The notes under the pieces were generated by a model, which saw only the letters and a list, made by a program, of their open reading frames with translations, was not told where the DNA came from and searched no databases. Below are positions 1-10,687 of a stretch of 64,000 nt of DNA, piece after piece. Location of the stretch: NCBI GenBank assembly GCA_030425425.1, contig JAUIAO010000013.1, positions 37,064-101,063 on the forward strand, written 5' to 3'. How positions within the stretch are numbered: position 1 is the stretch's first letter; every line of letters starts with the position of its first letter. This DNA comes from Bacteroidia bacterium. Its GTDB lineage: Bacteria > Bacteroidota > Bacteroidia > Cytophagales > Cyclobacteriaceae. A program made the position numbers and the translations under genes.

Positions 1-481
1 TACCTGTAATGATGATGATTGTGGCAATATCCCAGCCAAACATGAGGTTGATCGGCAATACCAATAAATACAAAATGGATCCCGTCCGCATGAGCTGTGT
101 CAGGATGTAGCAAATAGAGGCGTATCTGCTTGCCCATAATCCGAATCGCTGCTCCAGATAGTAATAGGCCGAGATGCTATTGACACTCCGATAGAGGGGA
201 ATGAAAAACTTTACCGCCATAATCGAAGCAATCGGAATCGATAAGCTGAAAACAAACGCGTTCCAGTTAGACTGGTAAGCTTTACCCGGAATGGCTAAAA
301 AACTGATGCTACTCACAAAAGTGGCAAAAATCGACATGCCCACTACCCAGCTGGGAAGCGTTCCACCACCTGATGTGTAGGCTTCACTGTCTTTGTTTCG
401 AAAGTAAAAACTACTTCCAAATAGCACGATGACTATCAGGTAGATGATGAATACGGAAAGGTCGATGTAACTAATGTTCAT
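1..481 (-). CDS. Sodium:solute symporter (SSS family), N-terminal part, runs off window
   Basis: This frame is open from an ATG at 479-481 to the window edge, giving about 160 N-terminal residues; the C-terminus lies outside. The first helix is very hydrophobic, followed by a charged loop (FRNKDSEAY) and the Gly-rich TSGGGTLPSWVVGMSIFAT segment. Next come SSISFLAIPGKAYQSNW and an AYYYLEQRFG loop, all typical of SSS/SGLT transporters that couple Na+ to uptake of sugars, sialic acids or acid sugars at the inner membrane. It closely resembles the symporter at 44472-46016 (same GxxPxWxVGMSI and SNW signatures). It follows a DapA-family gene by 61 bp in the same direction, so import of the aldolase's substrate is a reasonable inference. 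The substrate cannot be read from sequence. Confidence 0.9.
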   Translation of the reverse strand, partial: MNISYIDLSVFIIYLIVIVLFGSSFYFRNKDSEAYTSGGGTLPSWVVGMSIFATFVSSISFLAIPGKAYQSNWNAFVFSLSIPIASIMAVKFFIPLYRSVNSISAYYYLEQRFGLWASRYASICYILTQLMRTGSILYLLVLPINLMFGWDIATIIIITG

Positions 482-542
482 AAATCAAGTGCTCCTTCCA
501 AATCACTTTAGATAAGAGGAATATCAGAGGGCTTAGTTTATT

Positions 543-1481
543 CTAAAGATGATTTTCAGTGAAAGTCACCATATCCAATTGCTCTAATCTAGTTTCAATT
601 TCTTTACGTTGCTCAGCACTGAAACGGAAAAAAGGCTCTGGTAAATAATCATCACAGATTCCTAATACCGAAAGAGCACATTTCAACCCTTGTAAATAGG
701 TGGATGAACCATATTTTCCAAGCGAATAAATAGCAGAACTGATTTCTAGTACCTTGTTTCGAAACAGCTCCAACGCCACAAAATCACGTTTGACAGCTGC
801 CTGATACTGCGCTACATAGAGTTTTGGGAACATATTTGCCCCGCCATTTACTCCTCCCGCACCACCAAGTAGCACTGCGTCTGCAGTAATCTCCTCAGGT
901 CCGCAAAAGATAGGAAAATCCATATCTCGCATCTTATACTGTACAGATCTGATGTAATTCATGTTGGCAGAACTGTCTTTCAGTCCAATGACATTTTCAT
1001 TGGCTTCCGCCACAGCTCTGATTGTACCGGGTTCAATGACCGTCTTGGTATGCACAGGCATATTGTATAAAAACAAAGGCAATGAAACTCTCTTGGCCAG
1101 TGCATTGAAATAATGCGTGAGTTCTACCTGAGACGTTCCAAAGTAATATGGTGGAGTTACTACCAGCGCACTTGCTCCAGCCTCGGCAGCTTTACTGGCA
1201 AGATTGGCACTTTCCGTGACCGAAGTATCCGCAATTCCTACCAGCACTTTTGTTCTCCCATTGACAATTCTGGCAGTTTCCCGGATCATTTCTTCTCTGA
1301 GTTTGATGCTCAGGTGACTGAATTCACCTGTAGTGCCTAGAATAAAAACACCTGAGATATTGGCAGTCAATACATGCTCAATCAATCGCTCCAGACCATC
1401 CACATCTAGTGTGTCCGTATCTTTCAGTGGAGTCACCAAAGGTGGAATAATTCCTTTGTAATTATCAAAATTCTTAGTCAT
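543..1481 (-). CDS. DapA/NanA-family class I aldolase (dihydrodipicolinate synthase-like)
   Basis: A 312-residue TIM-barrel protein of the DHDPS/N-acetylneuraminate lyase family. Visible signatures are GTTGEF near residue 50, the YNMP motif with the catalytic Tyr, and GLKDSS with the Schiff-base Lys. Family members split or make 2-keto acids using a pyruvate-Lys imine (DHDPS, sialic acid lyase, KDG aldolase). Here it sits between a GH2 galactosidase and an SSS symporter. A catabolic aldolase for an imported 2-keto-3-deoxy acid, for example KDG from pectin, is therefore likelier than lysine synthesis; that is inference. I chose the ATG at 1479-1481; an in-frame TTG at 1493 would overlap the upstream stop by 4 bp. 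No signal peptide, so cytoplasmic. A second, clearly different family member lies at 48408-49316. Confidence 0.88.
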   Translation of the reverse strand: MTKNFDNYKGIIPPLVTPLKDTDTLDVDGLERLIEHVLTANISGVFILGTTGEFSHLSIKLREEMIRETARIVNGRTKVLVGIADTSVTESANLASKAAEAGASALVVTPPYYFGTSQVELTHYFNALAKRVSLPLFLYNMPVHTKTVIEPGTIRAVAEANENVIGLKDSSANMNYIRSVQYKMRDMDFPIFCGPEEITADAVLLGGAGGVNGGANMFPKLYVAQYQAAVKRDFVALELFRNKVLEISSAIYSLGKYGSSTYLQGLKCALSVLGICDDYLPEPFFRFSAEQRKEIETRLEQLDMVTFTENHL

Positions 1482-1489
1482 GAATGATT

Positions 1490-4816
<3,327 letters not shown>

Positions 4817-4831
4817 TCAAATCTGATTGAT

Positions 4832-4839
4832 CAAACTTA
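4832..4839 (-). promoter_or_regulatory. Possible Bacteroidota -7 box for the GH2 operon
   Basis: The gene strand reads TAAGTTTG, an exact match to the Bacteroidota sigma-ABfr -7 consensus TAnnTTTG, 34 bp before the GH2 start codon. No clear TTTG -33 element is seen. The shared ACACC-type site at 4847-4869 sits directly upstream, which would suit an activator-dependent promoter. Confidence 0.4.
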
Positions 4840-4846
4840 ATCTACT

Positions 4847-4869
4847 ATCCGGTGGTGTCGTGGTTTAAA
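4847..4869 (-). promoter_or_regulatory. Putative operator, shared ACACC motif site A
   Basis: On the gene strand this contains AACCACGACACCACCGG. It aligns with sites at 8107-8128, 19607-19628 and 39821-39843, with consensus AACCAYSACACCRCRG. It lies 49 bp upstream of the GH2 start and about 8 bp upstream of a candidate -7 box. A second copy of its left half (plus-strand TCGTGGTTTA) occurs at 4897-4906, 39 bp from the first copy at 4858-4867. The regulator is unknown. Confidence 0.45.
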
Positions 4870-4991
4870 AGTTATTTGGTTAATGTCCAAAAATTATCGT
4901 GGTTTACTTCAAGCATGAATGGATTCATATCCCAATTGAGTTAGATATCTGGAAAGTTTTAGCGGTATGCAAACATCGCAGAGAAATTTCA

Positions 4992-5222
4992 TCAATTGGC
5001 CTGCTGATAGGATTCTCCTGAAACCGATAATCTGGCGAAGTTTAAACATGCAAGAATATCTTCTTTTTCCAGCTCGGGGTGATCTTCGATGATCTCATCG
5101 AATGACATTCCGCTACCTATCAAATCCAAAACAACCTCAACCGGCCATCTCATACCACGGACGGAAGGTTTGCCATGACAGATATGAGGATCGATCGTTA
5201 TTCTTGCTATTTTAGTGACCAT
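4992..5222 (-). CDS. DUF433-family protein, orphan antitoxin-like
   Basis: A 76-residue protein with the DUF433 pattern: a beta hairpin around ITIDPHICHGKPSVRG, then a helix-turn-helix-like segment with the acidic FDEIIEDHPELEKEDILACL. DUF433 proteins are small DNA-binding-like proteins usually encoded just upstream of a DUF5615 PIN-like nuclease and are regarded as antitoxin components. Here no partner follows: the 193 bp downstream to the GH2 start hold no matching frame, so this copy is an orphan. The paired version exists at 8141-8700. ATG at 5220-5222 chosen; an upstream in-frame TTG would add two residues. Function is inferred from family only. Confidence 0.75.
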   Translation of the reverse strand: MVTKIARITIDPHICHGKPSVRGMRWPVEVVLDLIGSGMSFDEIIEDHPELEKEDILACLNFARLSVSGESYQQAN

Positions 5223-5276
5223 AATCAAAGATACTTGAAAACAAATTTTAAAATATGCCTAAAGTGCAGGTTTTGA

Positions 5277-5486
5277 ATGGGAAATATGATATCAGGACAA
5301 CAGCGAAAGAACATTGAAATTGGTGCTGAAGTGGAAATCGTGGAAAAGCACAATCAACGATCCGGTGAGCTTACCAGTGGATTTGTGGAGCGTATTCTCA
5401 CCAAATCTGCCACTCACCCCCACGGCATCAAAGTGCTACTGGAAACAGGAGAAGTTGGGCGAGTGAAGAATGTGCTGGAGGACTGA
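5277..5486 (+). CDS. ywbE: YwbE family protein
   Basis: One of only two convincing plus-strand genes. The 69-residue product matches the small conserved YwbE family, with LTSGFVERILTKSATHPHGIKV followed by the LETGEVGRVK ending. The family is widespread in Bacteroidota and Firmicutes, lacks a known function, and has a small beta-barrel-like fold by appearance. ATG 5277 gives MGNMISG; the internal ATG at 5286 is an equally possible start. It ends 4 bp from the convergent stop of the pectate lyase gene and shares a short 54-bp divergent region with the DUF433 gene. It has no obvious link to pectin breakdown. Confidence 0.85.
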   Translation: MGNMISGQQRKNIEIGAEVEIVEKHNQRSGELTSGFVERILTKSATHPHGIKVLLETGEVGRVKNVLED

Positions 5487-5490
5487 GTGC

Positions 5491-8013
5491 TTATTTCACT
5501 ACAACTTTTTTTGTCAATGTCTTCCCTACCTGAAGTATCCTGACGACATATATTCCCGGATTATTCAGATTCACAGTTTCTTTGTTGACTAATCCCTGAG
5601 ACTGATAAATGACTTTTCCTGAAAGGTCAGTAATCGTCATTTCGTAAGGTTCTTTGCTATCAATATTCAATCGGTCTGTGACCGGATTTGGGTAAATTTT
5701 GATCGTTTCCACATCAAATCCGAGAATTTCTACACAAGCATTTTTGCCTGTTTCACCACCTACGCATTCATCACATTCATCTATGAAGGCTTCTCCGTCT
5801 GGTACTCCGTAGCAATCCAGAGCAAACTCTTCGTCGCAATTGATATTGTAAAGTCCATCAGCATCAAAACCCATCAAATCGATATTCGGGCCACCATCCG
5901 ACATGGTGGCTATTAGTTTGATTTCATTGACTCCTGCTTCTAACTTCAAGGTAGTTTCTACCTCAGACCAGGTAGTCCATGCGCCGGTAACGGGGAATTC
6001 TAATTGATTAATGGCCTCAGTCCCATTTATTGATACTGATAATGGTCTTGAAGCGGATCCTCCATTGGCATATCTGAAAGTGAAATTTACCGATTGAGAG
6101 GAATTAGAGTAGATTTTGTACAAAGCTGCAGAACCGGTCACATTTTCAAAATTGAAATAACCAGTACCCAAAAATCCGTCATTAGTATCTTCGAATACCC
6201 CATCTCCGGCACAGAAGTCTTCACCATTGATGCCACCAGTACAAGGCTCAATGTCTGTATTCCCTCCAGAACAAACTCCGCAAGCATCGATCTCTGCCGA
6301 GCCATCAATGACGCCAGCACAATCTTTTACTGGAACGAAGGACTTTAAAGAAACTAACGACTCACTGGTTCCGAGAACCACAGATGAGCCAGAATTGGAA
6401 ACCTGAACATACAAATCAGTATCATACAATTTTAAAGCATACTCCTGATCTTCGGTAACACTGATTTGGAAACGAGAAGCACTATTTTGATTTTGGACTG
6501 TGGTGGCGATACTTCCATCGGATGCACTTTCGAATATCACGAAAGCATCATCTTTTACTGACTGAATCAAGTATTGATCGGCATCTACCTCAAAAACGCT
6601 CCAACCAAAATTGGAGGTAGTACCACATGCTTCAGCTACTATTGACTCTCCTTTTTGTGACATGCAAGTGCCTGTTTCTGTGAATTGTACGGTATATGTT
6701 CCATTGATTTTACTCGAACCATAAAAAACATCACAGTCCCCCACCAGGCAATTGAAATATTCTTCTATGTTGGGATATCCATCTCCATCGGCATCTTCCA
6801 GATAATCACTTTTGTTTTTGTCATATCCAATTACCTCTTCAAAGGCATCCGGCATTCCGTCTCCATCAGAGTCTTGTGATGTGGTACCGCCATCGACCAC
6901 CCCTACATGGTTTGGGATATTATTGTCCTCTTCTCCATAGATAATTGCTCCTTCTGTTCCGAATGATTTCAATTCATTGATCAGCAATTCATCTACCGCA
7001 TCACGTTTCAGAGAAGACCCAGCATCATTGATGATGTGGGTTACTGCCTCTTCGGCATTTAAAACCTGATTGACACCTGGATAATTGTAAGGAGTGTTCA
7101 CAATGGTGGCAGTTAAATAATCTGTGATTTGGCTGCCATTGAGATCACCGTCTTTGTTGTTATCTACCCAATTGTCCGTTTCGTAGATGTTAAAAGTTGG
7201 TGTAGTACGAGTGATATGAGAACCTGTGCTCGACGGGCCATAGATGAAATAATTACCAATCAGATTACATTCGGAAATTCCTTCAGTATCTCCCATGATG
7301 TATCCATTGGTTTGCCAATTGTATAGGACAGAATTGATGAATTCGTGTGTACCCCGGATTTTAGGATTTCTGGTTTTATTGTCGATCCATAATGTCCTGA
7401 TTATTGAAATACTAAGGTTCTCACCCTGTATCAATGCGCCTGTAGAGTGATTGTCCCGCTGCAGGCCTTGCCCGATGATACAATCCTGAAGAGTAATATT
7501 TTCAGAATCGGTATTGATGTCAAAAGTACCATCCCTTCCCCAGGAAACGGAAACATGGTCAAACATGTAATTGTCCTTATTATCTGAAATAGAAAGTGCA
7601 TCTACAGACTTTTGACCGTTGTAGCGTCCCATCCGAAACCTCATATATCGAGTGACATTGTTGCCAGAATTTCCATTGAATGCTACTCGATTTCCATATA
7701 TGGTAATTCCTCCGCCTGGAGCCGTTTGTCCGGCAATGGTGATGTGATCTTCTACTACTACGACGGATTCTATTTTAATGACCCCTCCAATGTCAAATAC
7801 GACATATCGATTGGGTCGACTAACCGCGTCTCGAAACGATCCGGCACCACTATCATTAAGATTAGTCACATGATAAACTTCACCACCTCTGCCTCCGGTA
7901 GTATATTTCCCAAACCCTTCAGCTCCTGGGAAAGCGAGTTGTTGGGCCATAGTGGTTTCTAGAGAAAAAATAAGAAATGTGATTAAAAGAAAGAAATGAG
8001 ATTGAATGTGCAT
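5491..8013 (-). CDS. Secreted multidomain PL1 pectate lyase with T9SS C-terminal domain
   Basis: An 840-residue extracellular enzyme. A signal peptide (~1-23) precedes a right-handed beta-helix of the PL1 type (~24-370), recognised by FPGAEGFGKYTTGGRGG, VTNLNDSGAGSFRDAV, ITIAGQTAPG and DHVSVSWGRD. Then come Asp-rich calcium-binding turns (DSDGDGMPDAFEE, DADGDGYPNIEEY; ~380-425), a ricin-like or unassigned beta domain with paired Cys, a Cys-rich linker (DACGVCSGG), a CBM6/35-like module (~610-720) and a second Cys-rich linker (DECDECVGG). It ends with a type A T9SS sorting domain beginning IYPNPVTDRLNI. It would cleave polygalacturonan by beta-elimination outside the cell. Monocistronic, ATG 8011-8013, with a candidate operator 94 bp upstream. 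The Cys-rich linkers are absent from the other three PL1 genes here. Confidence 0.92.
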   Translation of the reverse strand: MHIQSHFFLLITFLIFSLETTMAQQLAFPGAEGFGKYTTGGRGGEVYHVTNLNDSGAGSFRDAVSRPNRYVVFDIGGVIKIESVVVVEDHITIAGQTAPGGGITIYGNRVAFNGNSGNNVTRYMRFRMGRYNGQKSVDALSISDNKDNYMFDHVSVSWGRDGTFDINTDSENITLQDCIIGQGLQRDNHSTGALIQGENLSISIIRTLWIDNKTRNPKIRGTHEFINSVLYNWQTNGYIMGDTEGISECNLIGNYFIYGPSSTGSHITRTTPTFNIYETDNWVDNNKDGDLNGSQITDYLTATIVNTPYNYPGVNQVLNAEEAVTHIINDAGSSLKRDAVDELLINELKSFGTEGAIIYGEEDNNIPNHVGVVDGGTTSQDSDGDGMPDAFEEVIGYDKNKSDYLEDADGDGYPNIEEYFNCLVGDCDVFYGSSKINGTYTVQFTETGTCMSQKGESIVAEACGTTSNFGWSVFEVDADQYLIQSVKDDAFVIFESASDGSIATTVQNQNSASRFQISVTEDQEYALKLYDTDLYVQVSNSGSSVVLGTSESLVSLKSFVPVKDCAGVIDGSAEIDACGVCSGGNTDIEPCTGGINGEDFCAGDGVFEDTNDGFLGTGYFNFENVTGSAALYKIYSNSSQSVNFTFRYANGGSASRPLSVSINGTEAINQLEFPVTGAWTTWSEVETTLKLEAGVNEIKLIATMSDGGPNIDLMGFDADGLYNINCDEEFALDCYGVPDGEAFIDECDECVGGETGKNACVEILGFDVETIKIYPNPVTDRLNIDSKEPYEMTITDLSGKVIYQSQGLVNKETVNLNNPGIYVVRILQVGKTLTKKVVVK

Positions 8014-8106
8014 TGAATTACTAAGAATATCCGTACCAAAAAAGAGATATCCACCTACTAGTGATACCTCAAAACGGCAATTTTGTCTCGAATTATTATA
8101 TGGCTG

Positions 8107-8128
8107 CTCTGTGGTGTGATAATTGAAA
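8107..8128 (-). promoter_or_regulatory. Putative operator, shared ACACC motif site B
   Basis: The gene strand carries AATTATCACACCACAGAG, matching the consensus seen at 4847, 19607 and 39821. It lies 94 bp upstream of the pectate lyase start and 13 bp downstream of the stop of the DUF5615 gene, so it belongs to the lyase promoter region. No convincing -7 box was found beside it. Confidence 0.45.
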
Positions 8129-8140
8129 CCAGCTATGAAT

Positions 8141-8482
8141 CTACTCTCTAATCAACTCTAGAATTTCATCAGCCTGAGAATTCAAATAATGTTGTATTCT
8201 CAACGAATTTGAAAGAAGTAAATCAGAAATATTCTTTGTTGTCAAATTACCAGTATTCAGATAAACTATTTTTGGAGGTGTGCCATAGAGTGCATCTAAG
8301 TCAACAAAATCGGAATCAAAAGTTACCACTTCATTATCATTTCTCTCAGCAAATTTGAAAATGGATATATCTGATTCATTTTCTAAGCCTACAAATCGAA
8401 TGTGTTGACATCCTTCAAAATTTTCAGGTAGTAATTTTAAAATTCTAGGTGATATATTCTGATCAAATAAGAGCTTCATCAT
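8141..8482 (-). CDS. DUF5615 PIN-like toxin-type protein
   Basis: A 113-residue protein with the DUF5615 signature: an N-terminal strand LLFDQNIS carrying the first acidic residue, a central DISIFKFAERND segment and EVVTFDSDFVDL with further Asp residues. This is a PIN-like acidic cluster expected to bind metal for RNA cleavage. It begins within the stop codon of the upstream DUF433 gene (ATGA overlap at 8479-8482), the usual arrangement for this pair. The pair is probably a toxin-antitoxin-like module. It is AT-rich compared with the flanking enzyme genes, consistent with acquisition by transfer. Two adjacent ATGs (8480-8482, 8477-8479) could serve as start. Confidence 0.82.
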   Translation of the reverse strand: MMKLLFDQNISPRILKLLPENFEGCQHIRFVGLENESDISIFKFAERNDNEVVTFDSDFVDLDALYGTPPKIVYLNTGNLTTKNISDLLLSNSLRIQHYLNSQADEILELIRE

Positions 8483-8700
8483 TTGACTGATACCAATCTA
8501 CGCTCTTTATCTGCAGCATATGCAAGACAGGCGTTGATCATATCATCCGTAATTTCTTCGAAATCATGCTTAATGTCCTCATGTGTCATGCCATTGGACA
8601 ACCAATTCAACACATCATAGACAGAAATGCGAGTTCCTTTCAAGCATGGTTTTCCAAATCTCTTATCAGCTCTAATTTCTAGTAATTCGTGATAATCCAT
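8479..8700 (-). CDS. DUF433-family protein, partner of DUF5615
   Basis: A 73-residue DUF433 protein: DKRFGKPCLKGTRISVYDVLNWL followed by a small winged-helix-like segment GMTHEDIKHDF and ITDDMINACLAYAADKE. The family is usually the antitoxin-like partner of DUF5615. Its stop overlaps the ATG of the downstream gene by 4 bp, so the two are translationally coupled. It is related to, but clearly different from, the orphan DUF433 protein at 4992-5222. Role inferred from pairing alone. Confidence 0.82.
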   Translation of the reverse strand: MDYHELLEIRADKRFGKPCLKGTRISVYDVLNWLSNGMTHEDIKHDFEEITDDMINACLAYAADKERRLVSVK

Positions 8701-8745
8701 ATTGGAAAGTTAACACATTTAGCAGTGTTTTTAACAAACATCACA

Positions 8746-8802
8746 TCAGTGACCATTAAGGAAAACATACAATCCCACCATCACCACAATCAAAGCAATC
8801 CA
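8746..8802 (-). pseudogene. Relic of an SSS symporter 3' end
   Basis: In one minus-strand frame these 57 bp encode WIALIVVMVGLYVFLNGH plus a stop. The last 18 residues of the intact SSS symporter at 10688-12277 are identical except for one residue (F instead of L). Including 3 bp past the stop, I count 51 of 60 matching bases between 8743-8802 and 10685-10744, and nearly all differences are synonymous. The frame continues upstream without similarity into the stop region of the neighbouring lipoprotein gene. It is best read as the surviving tail of a second symporter paralogue whose body was replaced by the cassette at 8825-10626. Confidence 0.8.
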
Positions 8803-8824
8803 CCACGATAATAACTGGCTTAAT

Positions 8825-9586
8825 TTATTTAAAAGTCGCTATTGCGAAATTAAGTGCTTCTTTCAATTGTTCGTTTTGAGCCTTATTCAGCATCAATTCA
8901 GCTTTAGAGGTAATAATTGATTTATTTCCTTCTGGAAATTTTTCGATTAACATTGGAAAATATTTTTTCAATCCTTCACTGTAGGAAATAAGTTCATCCT
9001 CACTAAAGGAGGATTCATTGTTTACATAATCCAAATAGTTATTAAAGTTTTTATATAGGGTTCTGACATTAGAACTAAGCAATCTCTTTACCTCAGTGGA
9101 ATTAGGGTCGTCGGAGTTTTTGATAATGTTCTGATTGCCAAGGTCGAAATAATAAAGTTCTAGATGAAGAAGGAATTTGTAAGACTCTATTAGTTCCATT
9201 CCATAGATGAATTTGTCCTCTCTATCCATAGCTGAATATGCCTTAGGTAAATCACGGATTTCTTTGAAATATTCTTCAGCAACATTATTTCGGTGAGAAA
9301 GCCCCAAATTCTCATCAGATAACGTTACAATAAAATTTTGAGGATCAAATAGTTTTTTCAAAACTGCCGAGGTTTCTGGATCTGAGAATTCAGGTAGTCT
9401 CTGACCTTTAGGAGTTTTATATCTGATTGTGAATATTGCTTTATCATATTCATCTGGACCCCAATACCTTTTTTCCATTGGGAATTTACTATCTATTCCA
9501 CTTTTGCACCCAACTAGTATTATAGTGAATAGTATTAAAACATATTTTACAATTTCATTGCGTGAAATAAACCAATGTGTTTTCAT
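8825..9586 (-). CDS. Predicted lipoprotein of unknown function
   Basis: A 253-residue protein with a short basic N-terminus, one hydrophobic segment and a lipobox-like LVGC near residue 27, so a lipoprotein is likely. The rest is polar and largely helical by appearance, with several Leu/Glu/Lys-rich stretches toward the C-terminus. I do not recognise the family. Its first 32 bp overlap the end of the upstream gene at 9555-10268, so it is translationally coupled to it as the last gene of a three-gene cassette. Composition is AT-rich compared with the enzyme genes. The 3' end abuts the symporter relic at 8746-8802. Confidence 0.7.
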   Translation of the reverse strand: MKTHWFISRNEIVKYVLILFTIILVGCKSGIDSKFPMEKRYWGPDEYDKAIFTIRYKTPKGQRLPEFSDPETSAVLKKLFDPQNFIVTLSDENLGLSHRNNVAEEYFKEIRDLPKAYSAMDREDKFIYGMELIESYKFLLHLELYYFDLGNQNIIKNSDDPNSTEVKRLLSSNVRTLYKNFNNYLDYVNNESSFSEDELISYSEGLKKYFPMLIEKFPEGNKSIITSKAELMLNKAQNEQLKEALNFAIATFK

Positions 9587-10268
9587 AGTCTAAGTATTCA
9601 GCTAATAAGCTATCTGTTTGATGTTGCCACTTCAATTGTTTTCCAAGTAAAAAACCATGATCTGAACCATAGTCATATGCAACCTGCATTTCCCTTTCAG
9701 ATTTTTTAATATTTTCATATAGATCATTAATCACGGAATTACTTGGTTGATGCTCGAATTTGGTCAATTTTTCTCTAAAAATCCTAGCCCAAATCTCAGT
9801 AATTCGAAAATGATATAATTCATGTGTCAATAATTTCGAATCCTTCAGGTTATCAATATAAACATATGACCTAGCAGGGTGAAATTTACTCACTACTTCT
9901 ATTCCTTCTTCAGAAATTGAATACGAAATACTGGTTACGATGAAAGCAAATTTGTGATCACCTTGAAGTTTATGCCCTTTTAGATTGAAACCGTTAAAAT
10001 CATCCAACGATATACTCGAAATTTTTGAATACGCAATTGGTTTGCTGTAATTAAAAATGTTGACCTCAAATGAGACATTCAAGAGAAACAGTATAATTGA
10101 GAAGAATAGAATAACCGTATTGATCTTAATAATTGATTTTTTAATACTGATTGTTGTCTCAGTGCCAAATCTGTGATTTCGAAATAACCTGAAGATTTTT
10201 AGTAAATCAGGGAACAATACCGCAACGTATATTCCCAATACAATAGCGTATAAATTATTCTCTGACAT
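9555..10268 (-). CDS. Membrane protein with DUF922-like HExxH zincin motif
   Basis: A 237-residue protein. Two hydrophobic segments (~7-25 and ~48-68) anchor it, and the rest is soluble. The segment LLTHELYHFRITEIWARIFREKL contains a metalloprotease-type HExxH (HELYH). It resembles the HExxHFDxxExxARxxR stretch of DUF922-family predicted zinc proteases found in Bacteroidota. A metal-dependent peptidase facing the periplasm is therefore plausible, but no substrate is suggested. It overlaps its neighbours on both sides (14 bp with 10255-10626, 32 bp with 8825-9586), forming a tight cassette with a small membrane protein and a lipoprotein. Activity is inferred from the motif only. Confidence 0.7.
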   Translation of the reverse strand: MSENNLYAIVLGIYVAVLFPDLLKIFRLFRNHRFGTETTISIKKSIIKINTVILFFSIILFLLNVSFEVNIFNYSKPIAYSKISSISLDDFNGFNLKGHKLQGDHKFAFIVTSISYSISEEGIEVVSKFHPARSYVYIDNLKDSKLLTHELYHFRITEIWARIFREKLTKFEHQPSNSVINDLYENIKKSEREMQVAYDYGSDHGFLLGKQLKWQHQTDSLLAEYLDYENTLVYFTQ

Positions 10269-10626
10269 TTTGTTTTTTTCTTAAAATGTAGCCGAATAAG
10301 GAAATTAACAAATAAATCAAAATAGCATGAATCAGTATTATTTTGTCATAAAATGAAGTGCCAGACAACCTAAAACTGTAGTTGAATAAAAGGTGCCAAA
10401 GGAAAAAAAACATAATGAATACGAAAGAGACATATTGCCAGTATCTTTTTCGGTAATCAAAATTTTTATACCCTAAAGTAAAATATGAAAACAGAAATGT
10501 AAATATTGGAATTGGGATAAATGAGAACAGGATATTTGAGCTAACACTTATTAGAGTATTCACCCCAACGAAAGAAAATAAGCTCCAACTAATGATTGAA
10601 TAAGAAATAATTCTTTCATGTTTCAT
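10255..10626 (-). CDS. Small polytopic membrane protein of unknown function
   Basis: A 123-residue hydrophobic protein with about four predicted transmembrane segments (roughly 8-28, 30-50, 66-84, 95-115) separated by short loops, and a basic C-terminus (YILRKKQNVRE). No family is recognised. It is the first gene of the cassette 10626 to 8825; its end overlaps the start of the zincin gene by 14 bp. It is very AT-rich, which together with the flanking symporter relic suggests acquisition. ATG at 10624-10626. Confidence 0.65.
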   Translation of the reverse strand: MKHERIISYSIISWSLFSFVGVNTLISVSSNILFSFIPIPIFTFLFSYFTLGYKNFDYRKRYWQYVSFVFIMFFFLWHLLFNYSFRLSGTSFYDKIILIHAILIYLLISLFGYILRKKQNVRE

Positions 10627-10687
10627 TCTGCAAATATGAATTAATAATAAATGACAGAATCAGACTCAAAACAGGTAAAGCAATACA

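Noticed and set aside
5229..5276. Promoter pair between the divergent DUF433 and ywbE genes
   Set aside because: No convincing TAnnTTTG box was found on either strand in the 48-54 bp gap.
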